Positions 1 to 7,612 of a stretch of 47,047 nt of DNA are shown piece by piece. This DNA is from an uncultured Eubacteriales bacterium (lineage in GTDB: Bacteria > Bacillota > Clostridia > Lachnospirales > Anaerotignaceae), in NCBI GenBank assembly GCA_900546215.1, contig URCD01000008.1, positions 1 to 47,047 on the forward strand. The letters run 5' to 3'. Both the position numbers and the translations under genes were made by a program. The notes beneath the pieces were generated by a model. That model was not told the origin of the DNA. It saw nothing but the letters and a program-made list of their open reading frames with translations, and made no database searches. Positions within the stretch are counted from its first letter, which is position 1. Each line of letters begins with the position of its first letter.

Positions 1-2
1 AC

Positions 3-344
3 TGCTTTATAGGATATTCATGGCCCGGTAATATTAGAGAGCTGGATAACATTATAAAAAGTGCTTACGCCTCATGCGACTCATTTAAAATACGGCTTAT
101 GGATTTGCCGTCTAAAATGGTTGCCAGCCATAAGGTAGGAGAGGGAAAAAGCTCAGAGATTAAAAGGCTTTCAAACCTTATGGATGAATATGAAAAAAGC
201 ATAATACTGGAGGAACTGAGACGAAACGGCTGGAACTGCAGGAGGGCTGCGGATGAGCTGGGAATTCATAAAAGCCTTTTGTATAAAAAAATTGATAAGT
301 ACGGAATTGACCTCAACCGTGAACGGTATGGGGATAGCAATTAA
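3..344 (+). CDS. sigma-54-dependent Fis-family activator, C-terminal fragment
   Basis: The 5' part lies outside the window. The reading frame is open from the first bases and begins with WPGNIREL, the conserved end of the AAA+ domain of sigma-54 activators. A linker of about 40 residues follows, then a C-terminal Fis-type helix-turn-helix with AADELGIHKSLLYKKI as the recognition region. Such proteins use ATP to open promoters held by sigma-54 RNA polymerase. Its sensor domain is not visible, so the signal is unknown. A strong terminator follows directly. I found no convincing -24/-12 promoter nearby, so its target is probably outside the window. Confidence 0.9.
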   Translation, partial: CFIGYSWPGNIRELDNIIKSAYASCDSFKIRLMDLPSKMVASHKVGEGKSSEIKRLSNLMDEYEKSIILEELRRNGWNCRRAADELGIHKSLLYKKIDKYGIDLNRERYGDSN

Positions 345-350
345 GTAAAA

Positions 351-374
351 GCTGCCGCTTTGCGGCAGCTTTTT
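351..374. terminator. bidirectional intrinsic terminator
   Basis: An 8-bp perfect stem, GCTGCCGC/GCGGCAGC with a TTT loop, is followed by a T run and preceded by an A-rich stretch. It lies between the sigma-54 activator and the convergent LysR gene and can serve both strands. Confidence 0.85.
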
Positions 375-1260
375 ATAAATTAATTAAATCATTTTCCTGC
401 ATGAACGATAGTATTTCTTCCCTCATTTTTTTTGCCGCGGGGCTGATGGCCTCAGGATGAGAGCATACAAGTCCTAGAATTCTGTACTCAGGCGGGTCAA
501 TGGGATATATATTTACGTTTTGGGGTTTTTCTTCAAAAAGCATTCCCGGCATAATACTTATTCCTAAACCGCTTTCTACCATCGCAGTTATAGATGTATT
601 TGCGCAAATATGAAATGAAGATTGAACGGGAATATTGTATTTTCTTAAAAATTCCTTGGTGTCTCTGTCGCTTCCCTGTGCCTGCATAATTATCGGCATC
701 TTTTTGATTTCTGCTATTGTTATATATGTCTTGTTTTCAGGTATAAAATCATTGGGAGTTACGCATACAAGCATATCCTTATACAGAAGAAGTACGTCCT
801 TGTTCGGTATAAGGTCCTTTGTCACAAAGGCTATGTCAACCACAGATGTTTCCACCCAGTATTTTATATCGTCATAGCCGCTTTCATATACCTGTATATC
901 AATATCAGGATATTTTTGGCGGAATGACTTTATTATCTTTGTAAGCCACCTTATGGTGGTGCTGTTGTAGGAGCCTATCCTGACGGTTCCGTTGGATACG
1001 CCCCTGATTTGTCCAACCTCCTGCTTAAGACTTTCTTCATCCTGAAGCATACGGCGGATAGAGGGCAATAGCCTTTCGCCGTTTCTGGTAAGGCATACCC
1101 CGTTTCTGGTTCGAATAAAGAGCGAAAATCCCATTTCATCTTCAAGGGCGGAGATTGTATGGCTGATTGCTGACGGAGTGAGATTAAGTGCCTTCGAGGC
1201 TTTTACAAAGCTTCCGTACAAGACAACAGAATCGAATATTTTGCATGTATAAAGTGTCAT
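373..1260 (-). CDS. LysR-family transcriptional regulator
   Basis: The 295-residue protein has the usual LysR length. The N-terminal winged helix-turn-helix (about residues 1-60) contains the typical run NLTPSAISHTISALEDEMG. The rest is the periplasmic-binding-protein-like effector domain, with VRIGSYNSTT at its start. The start has a GGATGTGA ribosome site. The gene is divergent from the panB-to-larA operon with a 300-bp gap between them, the usual arrangement for a LysR protein and its target, so I infer that it controls that operon. The effector may be a hydroxy or keto acid; nothing in the sequence names it. Confidence 0.9.
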   Translation of the reverse strand: MTLYTCKIFDSVVLYGSFVKASKALNLTPSAISHTISALEDEMGFSLFIRTRNGVCLTRNGERLLPSIRRMLQDEESLKQEVGQIRGVSNGTVRIGSYNSTTIRWLTKIIKSFRQKYPDIDIQVYESGYDDIKYWVETSVVDIAFVTKDLIPNKDVLLLYKDMLVCVTPNDFIPENKTYITIAEIKKMPIIMQAQGSDRDTKEFLRKYNIPVQSSFHICANTSITAMVESGLGISIMPGMLFEEKPQNVNIYPIDPPEYRILGLVCSHPEAISPAAKKMREEILSFMQENDLINL

Positions 1261-1452
1261 ATAATCACATCCAGTTGAAATAAATTTAATAATAAATATA
1301 TTTAAGTGAGAAAAACCTCTTCTTATATTCTATATTATTTAACAGAGTTTTTAAATAGTAATAATAAATAAAGATTATTAAAGTGTGTACATATATAAAT
1401 ACAATAAAATATAAATGAATATTAGTACCTTTATTAACGAAATACATGAAAT

Positions 1453-1467
1453 TTATCTCAATTATAA
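1453..1467. promoter_or_regulatory. candidate LysR operator
   Basis: TTAT-N7-ATAA is a dyad with the T-N11-A core expected of LysR sites. Its centre lies about 59 bases before the inferred start of transcription of the panB operon, close to the usual activator position near -65. The surrounding DNA is so AT-rich that such dyads also arise by chance. Confidence 0.3.
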
Positions 1468-1483
1468 GTACAAAATAATGAAC

Positions 1484-1512
1484 TTTACATATTAAGGCAA
1501 CTATGTTAAATT
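1484..1512 (+). promoter_or_regulatory. candidate sigma-A promoter of the panB operon
   Basis: TTTACA, 17 bases, then TAAATT. It lies about 50 bases before the panB start codon. The -10 element is weak, as expected for a promoter that needs an activator. Confidence 0.4.
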
Positions 1513-1560
1513 GGAATTGTGTTGAGTGGTATTTTAAATAACCAGCAGGAGGTTGAGAAT

Positions 1561-2427
1561 ATGGCAAAGAGAAAGACTATTACTGATTTAGTAAAGATGA
1601 AAGAAAACGGTGAAATAGTATCGTGGATGGTTCTGTATGATTCACCGTTCGCATCCTATGCCGAGGCCGCAGGTATGGATATGATACTTGTAGGCGATTC
1701 CATGGGAATGATTGTATACGGCTATGACGATACAATCCCTGTTACAATGGATATGGAAATAGCACACTGCCAGGCCGTCAGAAGAGGCGCTCCTAATACA
1801 TATATTGTCGGGGATATGCCATTCGGTTCATATCAGGCAAGCGTTGAGGATGCGGTTAATAATGCTGTACGCTTCTACAAGGAAGGGAATGTAGACGCAA
1901 TTAAACTTGAGGGCGGTGTTTCTGTGGCGCCCCAGATTAAGGCAATCGCCCAGTCGGGAATGGTTGTTATAGGGCATATCGGTCTTACACCCCAGTCGTC
2001 GGCCGCTATGGGAGGCTTTAAGGCGCAGGGACGTACGACAGACAGCGCCAGGGCGGTTATTGAGGACGCCATTGCGGTTTATGAGGCTGGCGCCAGAATA
2101 CTGCTTATTGAGGGAGTTCCGGAGGAAACTGCAAAATTTATCCATGATCTTCTTCCAATCCCCGTTTATGGAATAGGCGCCGGAGCAGGGCTTGACGGAC
2201 AGGTGCTTGTAATCGGAGATCTTCTTGGTATGTTTACCGGCTTCACTCCTAAGTTCGCTAAAAAATATGCGGATATCGCGGGAGTAGCTACAAATGCCAT
2301 TGCAGATTATGTTAAAGAAGTAAAGGAGGGTTCTTTCCCGGCGGCTGAGCATAAATATAAAATCAGCGGAGACCCCGAAGAATTTGAAAAGCTTTTTAAC
2401 GAGTACAAAGAAAAATTTAAAGCCTGA
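1561..2427 (+). CDS. panB: PanB-like ketopantoate hydroxymethyltransferase
   Basis: PanB moves a hydroxymethyl group from 5,10-methylene-THF to 3-methyl-2-oxobutanoate to give ketopantoate. The 288-residue protein keeps the metal and catalytic acids of the family: Asp46 in LVGDSMGM, Asp85 in GDMPFGSY, Glu117 in KLEGG and Glu184 in LLIEGVP, plus the GHIGLTPQ segment. The ATG at 1561 is chosen because CAGGAGG lies just before it. It differs from textbook PanB: the TAYDY segment near residue 26 reads VLYDSPF, LECVP reads LIEGVP, and about 20 charged residues are added at the C-terminus. No panC, panD or panE is nearby; it heads a C1-folate operon. It may act on another 2-keto acid or run in reverse. 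Confidence 0.85.
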   Translation: MAKRKTITDLVKMKENGEIVSWMVLYDSPFASYAEAAGMDMILVGDSMGMIVYGYDDTIPVTMDMEIAHCQAVRRGAPNTYIVGDMPFGSYQASVEDAVNNAVRFYKEGNVDAIKLEGGVSVAPQIKAIAQSGMVVIGHIGLTPQSSAAMGGFKAQGRTTDSARAVIEDAIAVYEAGARILLIEGVPEETAKFIHDLLPIPVYGIGAGAGLDGQVLVIGDLLGMFTGFTPKFAKKYADIAGVATNAIADYVKEVKEGSFPAAEHKYKISGDPEEFEKLFNEYKEKFKA

Positions 2428-2476
2428 AGGCTGACAAAAGAATAAATGCAAATACATATTGCGGAAAGGAAACGTC

Positions 2477-3013
2477 ATGAAGGAAATTGGCTTGAAAGAT
2501 AAACTGAAAGGTGAAAAACTTAGCAGCCCCAAAACATTGACGGGAGTGGCAATGCTTGTGGCATTGTACACCATATTATCGTTTTTTACACTTAATTTAA
2601 GCACCACGTGGGAAATCAGCTTTGCATATCTTGCATTAGGGGTATGCGGAATGCTTTACGGACCTGTTGTTGCCGGAATGGCCGGCGCGGTTGGAGATGT
2701 TCTTGGATTTTTTGTAAGCCCCAACGGAGGATTTTTCCCTGGCTTTACTTTAAGTGCGTTTATAATGGGATTTATTTACGGATGGATTTTATATAATAAA
2801 CCTGTGTCCTTAAAACGTATAATGGCTGCGGTTCTTATTGTTATGATTGTATGCAACCTTGTACTTACTCCCATATGGCTTAATATGATGTACGGAACAA
2901 GCCTTATCGCCGTTCCGAGAATAATAAGGAATGCAATTATGTATCCGGTTCACACTGCTCTTCTTTACGGAGTACTGAAGGGTGTGCGCAGCTTTAAAAA
3001 GGCTACTGCATGA
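2477..3013 (+). CDS. folT: folate ECF transporter S-component (FolT-like)
   Basis: A 178-residue integral membrane protein with about six hydrophobic segments. It shows the FolT hallmarks GMLYGPVVAGMAGAVGD and FFPGFTLSAFIMGFIYG. S-components bind the vitamin and work with the shared EcfA/EcfA'/EcfT energizing module, which is not in this window. The ATG at 2477 follows AAAGGA at six bases and is preferred over an upstream in-frame TTG. Its place between panB and the folate enzymes suggests that folate is imported to supply this pathway. Substrate assignment comes from motif likeness and context. Confidence 0.85.
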   Translation: MKEIGLKDKLKGEKLSSPKTLTGVAMLVALYTILSFFTLNLSTTWEISFAYLALGVCGMLYGPVVAGMAGAVGDVLGFFVSPNGGFFPGFTLSAFIMGFIYGWILYNKPVSLKRIMAAVLIVMIVCNLVLTPIWLNMMYGTSLIAVPRIIRNAIMYPVHTALLYGVLKGVRSFKKATA

Positions 3014-3095
3014 ATATAAATCTGCCCTGCAGGCTCCTGCCTTCGGGGCTGTTGTATTTGAATAACAGGAATAATTACAAAAGGAGAGTTTGACA

Positions 3096-4772
3096 ATGGC
3101 AGCATATAAAAGCGATATTGAAATAGCACAGGAAACAGAATTAATGCCAATAGAAAGTATTGCGGCTAAGCTTGACCTTACTAGGGACGATATAGAACTT
3201 TATGGTAATTATAAAGCAAAAATTGATTATACAAAATTCAAAGACAAGAAAGAAAAGGCAAAACTTGTTCTTGTAACGGCCATTACGCCAACCCCTGCGG
3301 GAGAGGGAAAAACAACTACCGTTGTAGGTCTTGGCGATGCCCTTAACAGAATTGGAAAAAATACAATAATAGCACTCAGGGAGCCGTCTCTTGGGCCTGT
3401 TTTCGGCGTAAAGGGCGGAGCGGCCGGCGGAGGATATGCTCAGGTTGTTCCTATGGAGGATATAAACCTGCATTTTACAGGAGATTTCCATGCTATCGGC
3501 GCGGCAAACAACCTGCTGGCGGCTATGATAGACAATCATATTTTCCAGGGAAACGCGCTTGATATTGATGTAAGAAAAATTACTTGGAAGCGCTGTGTGG
3601 ATATGAACGACAGGCAGCTTAGAAATATTGTCTGCGGTATTGGCGGAAAAGTAAACGGCATGCCGAGAGAGGATGGATATGACATAACTGTTGCGTCCGA
3701 GATAATGGCTATTCTCTGCCTTTCAAAGGATATTACAGACCTTAAGGAGAGGCTTTCAAGGATTATAATTGGATACACAAGAGATGACAAGCCGGTAACG
3801 GCGGGACAGCTTAAAGCACAGGGAGCAATGGCGGCCCTCCTTAAAGACGCCATAAAACCTAATCTTGTACAGACGCTTGAGCATAATCCGGCTATCGTTC
3901 ACGGTGGCCCCTTTGCGAATATAGCACATGGCTGCAACAGTATTACAGCTACAAAAATTGCGCTTAAGCTGGGTGAATACGTTGTTACCGAGGCAGGCTT
4001 CGGCGCGGACCTGGGCGCGGAAAAATTCCTGGATATTAAATGCCGTAAGGCTGGAATAAAGCCTGACGCAGTAGTAATTGTTGCAACTGTTAAGGCGCTT
4101 AAAATGCATGGAGGAGTTCCCAAAACAGAGCTTGGCCCCAAAAATCTTGAAGCGCTTGAAAAAGGGCTTCCTAACCTCCTTAAGCATATAGAAAATATTA
4201 CTAAGGTGTACGGACTTCCGGCAGTTGTTGCGATTAACAGATTTCCTACCGATGACGAGGAAGAGCTTAAGCTTATAGAGACAAAATGCAAGGCGCTTGG
4301 CGTAAACGTAGCCCTTTCAGAGGTATGGGGAAAGGGAGGCGCAGGCGGTGAGGAGCTTGCTAAGGAGGTTGTGCGTCTTGTAGAGGAAGGCGCAAATGAC
4401 TTTAGATTTGCTTATGAAGACGATATGACAATTGAGGAAAAGATAAACGCCATTGTAACAAAGGTTTACGGTGGAGACGGAGTGGACTTTACCCCTGCGG
4501 CCAGAAAAGAGATGGAAAAGCTGCAGAACCTCGGCTTTGGCGGTTATCCTGTATGTATGGCTAAAACCCAGTATTCACTGTCTGACGACCCTCTTAAAAT
4601 GGGACGGCCAGAGGGCTTCAGGGTTACGGTAAGGAATATGAAGGTTTCGGCCGGAGCAGGATTTATTGTAGTCCTTACAGGCGATGTAATGACTATGCCG
4701 GGTCTTCCTAAGATCCCGGCCGCTGAAAATGTGGATGTCGATGAAAACGGAAAAATTAAAGGGTTATTCTGA
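3096..4772 (+). CDS. fhs: formate-tetrahydrofolate ligase
   Basis: This enzyme joins formate and THF using ATP to give 10-formyl-THF; in some anaerobes it runs backwards to make ATP. The 558 residues match the family length. The P-loop PTPAGEGKTTT lies at about residues 65-75, followed by the conserved REPSLGPVFGVKGGAAGGGY and further on GGVPK and the FGGYP region near the C-terminus. The start at 3096 has AAGGAGAG seven bases upstream. It is the first of three consecutive enzymes that together link formate and methylene-THF. Confidence 0.97.
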   Translation: MAAYKSDIEIAQETELMPIESIAAKLDLTRDDIELYGNYKAKIDYTKFKDKKEKAKLVLVTAITPTPAGEGKTTTVVGLGDALNRIGKNTIIALREPSLGPVFGVKGGAAGGGYAQVVPMEDINLHFTGDFHAIGAANNLLAAMIDNHIFQGNALDIDVRKITWKRCVDMNDRQLRNIVCGIGGKVNGMPREDGYDITVASEIMAILCLSKDITDLKERLSRIIIGYTRDDKPVTAGQLKAQGAMAALLKDAIKPNLVQTLEHNPAIVHGGPFANIAHGCNSITATKIALKLGEYVVTEAGFGADLGAEKFLDIKCRKAGIKPDAVVIVATVKALKMHGGVPKTELGPKNLEALEKGLPNLLKHIENITKVYGLPAVVAINRFPTDDEEELKLIETKCKALGVNVALSEVWGKGGAGGEELAKEVVRLVEEGANDFRFAYEDDMTIEEKINAIVTKVYGGDGVDFTPAARKEMEKLQNLGFGGYPVCMAKTQYSLSDDPLKMGRPEGFRVTVRNMKVSAGAGFIVVLTGDVMTMPGLPKIPAAENVDVDENGKIKGLF

Positions 4773-4787
4773 TTTGCGGGTGGTCAA

Positions 4788-5417
4788 ATGGATACACAGA
4801 TAGATAAAGAATGGTTTGAGGCTCTTGCTTCGTCCTCACCAACACCGGGCGGGGGCGGGGCTGCCGCTCTTGCGGGAGCAGCGGGAGCCGCCCTTGGAAT
4901 GATGGTTGCAAACCTTACAGTCGGCAAGAAAAAATATGCCGGCGTTGAGGAAGAAATAACAGGCCATCTTAAAAGGCTTAAAGTACTTATGGATGAAATG
5001 CTTTCCTTAATTGAAGCGGACGCGGTAGGCTTTGAACCGCTTGCAGCGGCATATTCGCTTCCGTCCTCAACCGATGAGGAGAAGAGGAATAAGGAAGTTG
5101 TGATGGCAAGGGCGCTTAAGGACGCCTGTCAGGTTCCTCTCAGGACTATGGAGGCCGGGGCTGAAATACTGGAGAGTATAGAGGTGCTTTCAGTAAAGGG
5201 AAGCGTAATGGCCATAAGCGATGCCGGAGTTGCCGCTCAGTTCATAAGGACTGCTGTGCTCGGTGCGTCAATGAATGTCTTTATTAACACAAAGTCCATG
5301 AAGGATAAGAATTTGGCGCTTGAATATAATAATAGAGCTGAAGGTCTTAACAGGGCGGCGGCCGAGAGAGCAGACAAAATTTTCAATAGAATAGAGGAGG
5401 CGCTCAAATGTCGGTAA
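4788..5417 (+). CDS. fchA: methenyl-THF cyclohydrolase (FTCD C-terminal family)
   Basis: The 209-residue, mostly helical protein belongs to the cyclodeaminase/cyclohydrolase family. It opens with the conserved ASSSPTPGGGGAAALAGA segment and has the long central helices and AAQFI region of the family. It interconverts 10-formyl-THF and 5,10-methenyl-THF in the cytoplasm. Its ribosome site is weak (GGGTGG), but the gene is only 15 bases behind fhs. It overlaps folD by 10 bases, so the two are probably translationally coupled. A separate FchA is typical of acetogens and purine- or amino-acid-fermenting clostridia. Confidence 0.92.
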   Translation: MDTQIDKEWFEALASSSPTPGGGGAAALAGAAGAALGMMVANLTVGKKKYAGVEEEITGHLKRLKVLMDEMLSLIEADAVGFEPLAAAYSLPSSTDEEKRNKEVVMARALKDACQVPLRTMEAGAEILESIEVLSVKGSVMAISDAGVAAQFIRTAVLGASMNVFINTKSMKDKNLALEYNNRAEGLNRAAAERADKIFNRIEEALKCR

Positions 5418-6253
5418 TAAAGGGGTCGCAGGTTGTAGAGGCAATGGGGGCTGAAATAAAGGAACAGGTGGAAAAGCTGAACGCAGCGGGTGTAGAACCG
5501 TGTCTTGCCATACTTCGTGTGGGAGCGGACGGAAGCCAGATAGCCTATGAAAAAGGCGCAAAAAAACGCATGGAGGCTAACGGGATTAAATACCTTGTGA
5601 CAGAACTTGCCGAGGATATAACCCAGTCTGAGTTTGAGGGTGAGTTTAAAAAACTTAATGAGGACAGCAAGGTGCACGGAATTCTTGTTCTTCAGCCTTT
5701 GCCTGGGCATTTAAGCATCGAACCGCTGAAAAACACTATAAACCCTATTAAAGATGTTGATGCAATCAGTCCTGTAAATCTTTATAAGGTCATGGCTGGA
5801 GACTCGACAGGCTATGCCCCATGTACGGCGGAAGGGGTTATTGAAATACTCGACTGGATGAAAACACAGTACAGAGGAAAGAAATGTGCCGTTGTCGGCT
5901 GCTCTTTAGTTGTAGGAAGGCCATTAGGGTTTCTCCTGCTGGCTAGGGACGCCACAGTTACATTCTGCCATGAATTTACTGTAGATGTACCAAAGGAAAC
6001 GAGGGATGCGGATATACTTGTCGTGGCTGCCGGCGTGCCCAAGCTTATTGGCGCCGGACATGTAAATGAAAATATGACGGTAATAGATGTTGGAATAAAT
6101 GTAGGAAGCGACGGAAAGATGTGCGGGGATGTTGATTTTGATACTGTGGAGCCTTTAGTGGCCAACATAACTCCTGTACCCGGCGGCGCAGGCACGGTTA
6201 CAACGTCAGTTCTTGCTAAACATGTTGTTAAGGCGGCTATGGCCCTTAACTAA
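5408..6253 (+). CDS. folD: methylene-THF dehydrogenase (FolD family, probably monofunctional)
   Basis: The 281-residue protein has the FolD two-domain layout: substrate domain to about residue 120, KDVDAISPVN, the Rossmann run CSLVVGRPLGFLLL near 160, and the C-terminal PGGAGTVTT. It oxidises or reduces 5,10-methylene/methenyl-THF with NAD(P). An ungapped alignment around Tyr47 puts Ala51 where the catalytic lysine (human Lys56) should be, and the VQLPLP glutamine is replaced in VLQPLP. That suggests the cyclohydrolase activity is lost and is supplied by FchA, which it overlaps. A good AGAGGAGG site precedes the start. Confidence 0.9.
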   Translation: MSVIKGSQVVEAMGAEIKEQVEKLNAAGVEPCLAILRVGADGSQIAYEKGAKKRMEANGIKYLVTELAEDITQSEFEGEFKKLNEDSKVHGILVLQPLPGHLSIEPLKNTINPIKDVDAISPVNLYKVMAGDSTGYAPCTAEGVIEILDWMKTQYRGKKCAVVGCSLVVGRPLGFLLLARDATVTFCHEFTVDVPKETRDADILVVAAGVPKLIGAGHVNENMTVIDVGINVGSDGKMCGDVDFDTVEPLVANITPVPGGAGTVTTSVLAKHVVKAAMALN

Positions 6254-6272
6254 ATGGAGGAGAGGATACCTT

Positions 6273-7574
6273 ATGGCAAAATATGAGCTTAGATACGGAG
6301 ACGGAACCGTATCGTTCGAGTACGATGAAAAGAATGTAATTGATGTTATTAACGCGAATATCATGGAGGAAACAACGCTTTCTTCAGAGGAAGTAATCAA
6401 AAACGCTGTAGAAAATCCTATAGGAACGCCAAAACTTGAGGAAATGGTTACTCCGCAGTCTAAGGTAGTTCTTGCAATAGGAGACAAAACCAGACTTTGG
6501 ACAAAGCAGAGCCTGATGATAAAGGTTATAATGGAAAAGCTTGGAGAAATAGGGGTTCCCGATGAAAATGTAACTATAATTTCATGTGTAGGAGGACATC
6601 CAAGCCAGACGCCTGAAGAAATAGAGGCTGCGGTCGGAGCCGATATGATGAAAAGGGTTAAGGTAATTGAGCATAACAGCTATGCTGACGACGATTACTT
6701 TACGTATCTTGGCACAACAAAAATGGGTACGCCTGTATATATAAATAAAATTGCGCAGGACGCTGACTGCCTCATACTTCTTGGCGGAGTTGTTTATCAT
6801 TTCCTTGCTGGATTTGGCGGAGGAAGGAAAATGGTTCTTCCTGGACTTTGCTCTCAAAAGACAATCATAGCGAACCATATACATTCCCTTGGACCAAATT
6901 TAGGTGACGGCACAAGCCCCTTTGTAAAGGTAGGAGCCATGGATGACAGCAATCCTTTTGCCGCTGATATGATGGAAGCATCCAAAATGGCTGAACCTGA
7001 ATTTATAGTTAATGTTGTTGTAAACGACGATGGAAAAATAACACACGCGTTTGCGGGCGATATGGTTGAGGCACATCAAAAGGCGGTTGAGGTTATTATT
7101 GAAAGGGACGGCGTGCCTGTTAAGGAGCTGGCCGATATGGCTATTGTTTCAGGCGGTGGCTATCCTAAGGATATTAATCTTTATCAGAGTACAAAGCCTA
7201 TGGTAAACGCTGCGGGAGGCCTTAAGGACCATGGAATAATGATACTGCTGCATGAGGAGAGGGACGGCGTTGGCCATGCCGACATGGAAAAAATGCTGGT
7301 AGAAATGGATACGACCCTCGAAAGAGAAAAATATCTTAGAGAGAATTATAACGTAGGCCGTAACCTTGCTTTCTATACATGCGAGATGGCCGACAAATAC
7401 GATATAATTTTAGTTTCCTCAATAGATGAGAAGTATGTTAAAAAGACTAACCTTAAGCTTGTAAGGTCAATTGACGAAGCCCTTGAGCTTGCGTATAAAA
7501 TAGCCGGAAGAAAAGACTTAAGGACATATATTATGCCATACGGTTCAAATACTCTTCCGATACTCCAGAAATAA
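6273..7574 (+). CDS. larA: LarA-family nickel-pincer 2-hydroxyacid racemase/epimerase
   Basis: LarA enzymes racemise 2-hydroxyacids by hydride transfer through a nickel-pincer nucleotide bound to a lysine. The 433 residues match family length. The expected residues are all there: His109 in VGGHPS, His176 in VVYHFLAGF, Lys186 in GGGRKMVLPG and His202 in ANHIH, close to their numbering in the lactobacillus enzyme. The substrate-side DxTR motif reads DKTRLWTK rather than the usual TRPTP, so the substrate may not be lactate. The start at 6273 follows GGAGGAGAGG; the frame is open further upstream but overlaps folD. The cofactor genes larB, larC and larE are not in the window. Confidence 0.88.
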   Translation: MAKYELRYGDGTVSFEYDEKNVIDVINANIMEETTLSSEEVIKNAVENPIGTPKLEEMVTPQSKVVLAIGDKTRLWTKQSLMIKVIMEKLGEIGVPDENVTIISCVGGHPSQTPEEIEAAVGADMMKRVKVIEHNSYADDDYFTYLGTTKMGTPVYINKIAQDADCLILLGGVVYHFLAGFGGGRKMVLPGLCSQKTIIANHIHSLGPNLGDGTSPFVKVGAMDDSNPFAADMMEASKMAEPEFIVNVVVNDDGKITHAFAGDMVEAHQKAVEVIIERDGVPVKELADMAIVSGGGYPKDINLYQSTKPMVNAAGGLKDHGIMILLHEERDGVGHADMEKMLVEMDTTLEREKYLRENYNVGRNLAFYTCEMADKYDIILVSSIDEKYVKKTNLKLVRSIDEALELAYKIAGRKDLRTYIMPYGSNTLPILQK

Positions 7575-7581
7575 TTAAAAA

Positions 7582-7612
7582 CCGGCGATATTTAAATATC
7601 GCCGGCTTTTTT
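7582..7612. terminator. intrinsic terminator of the panB-larA operon
   Basis: A 12-bp perfect palindrome beginning CCGGCGATATTT is followed by CTTTTTT. It overlaps the end of the convergent DUF3795 gene and is preceded by an A run, so it can work both ways. Confidence 0.9.

Larger units (their letters stand above)
1261..1560. other. AT-rich divergent intergenic region
   Basis: This 300-base gap between the LysR gene and panB is visibly much richer in A and T than either neighbour. A 93-codon frame on the minus strand here has no good ribosome site and low-complexity composition, so I do not call it a gene. The useful content is a candidate promoter and a LysR-type dyad near the panB end. Confidence 0.7.

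Noticed and set aside
1513..1530. Possible sigma-54 -24/-12 promoter before panB (TGGAATTGTGTTGAG)
   Set aside because: The GG to GC spacing is wrong and the GC is missing, so it does not fit despite the sigma-54 activator gene nearby.
1286..1567. 93-codon open frame on the minus strand between the LysR gene and panB
   Set aside because: It lies in very AT-rich DNA, has low-complexity composition and no ribosome site, and would cover the panB control region.
1828..2607. 259-codon frame opposite panB and folT
   Set aside because: It is antisense to two well-supported genes and has no family features.
3014..3095. GC-rich inverted repeats between folT and fhs
   Set aside because: The arms overlap and leave loops too short for a good hairpin, and no T run follows, so this is not called a terminator.
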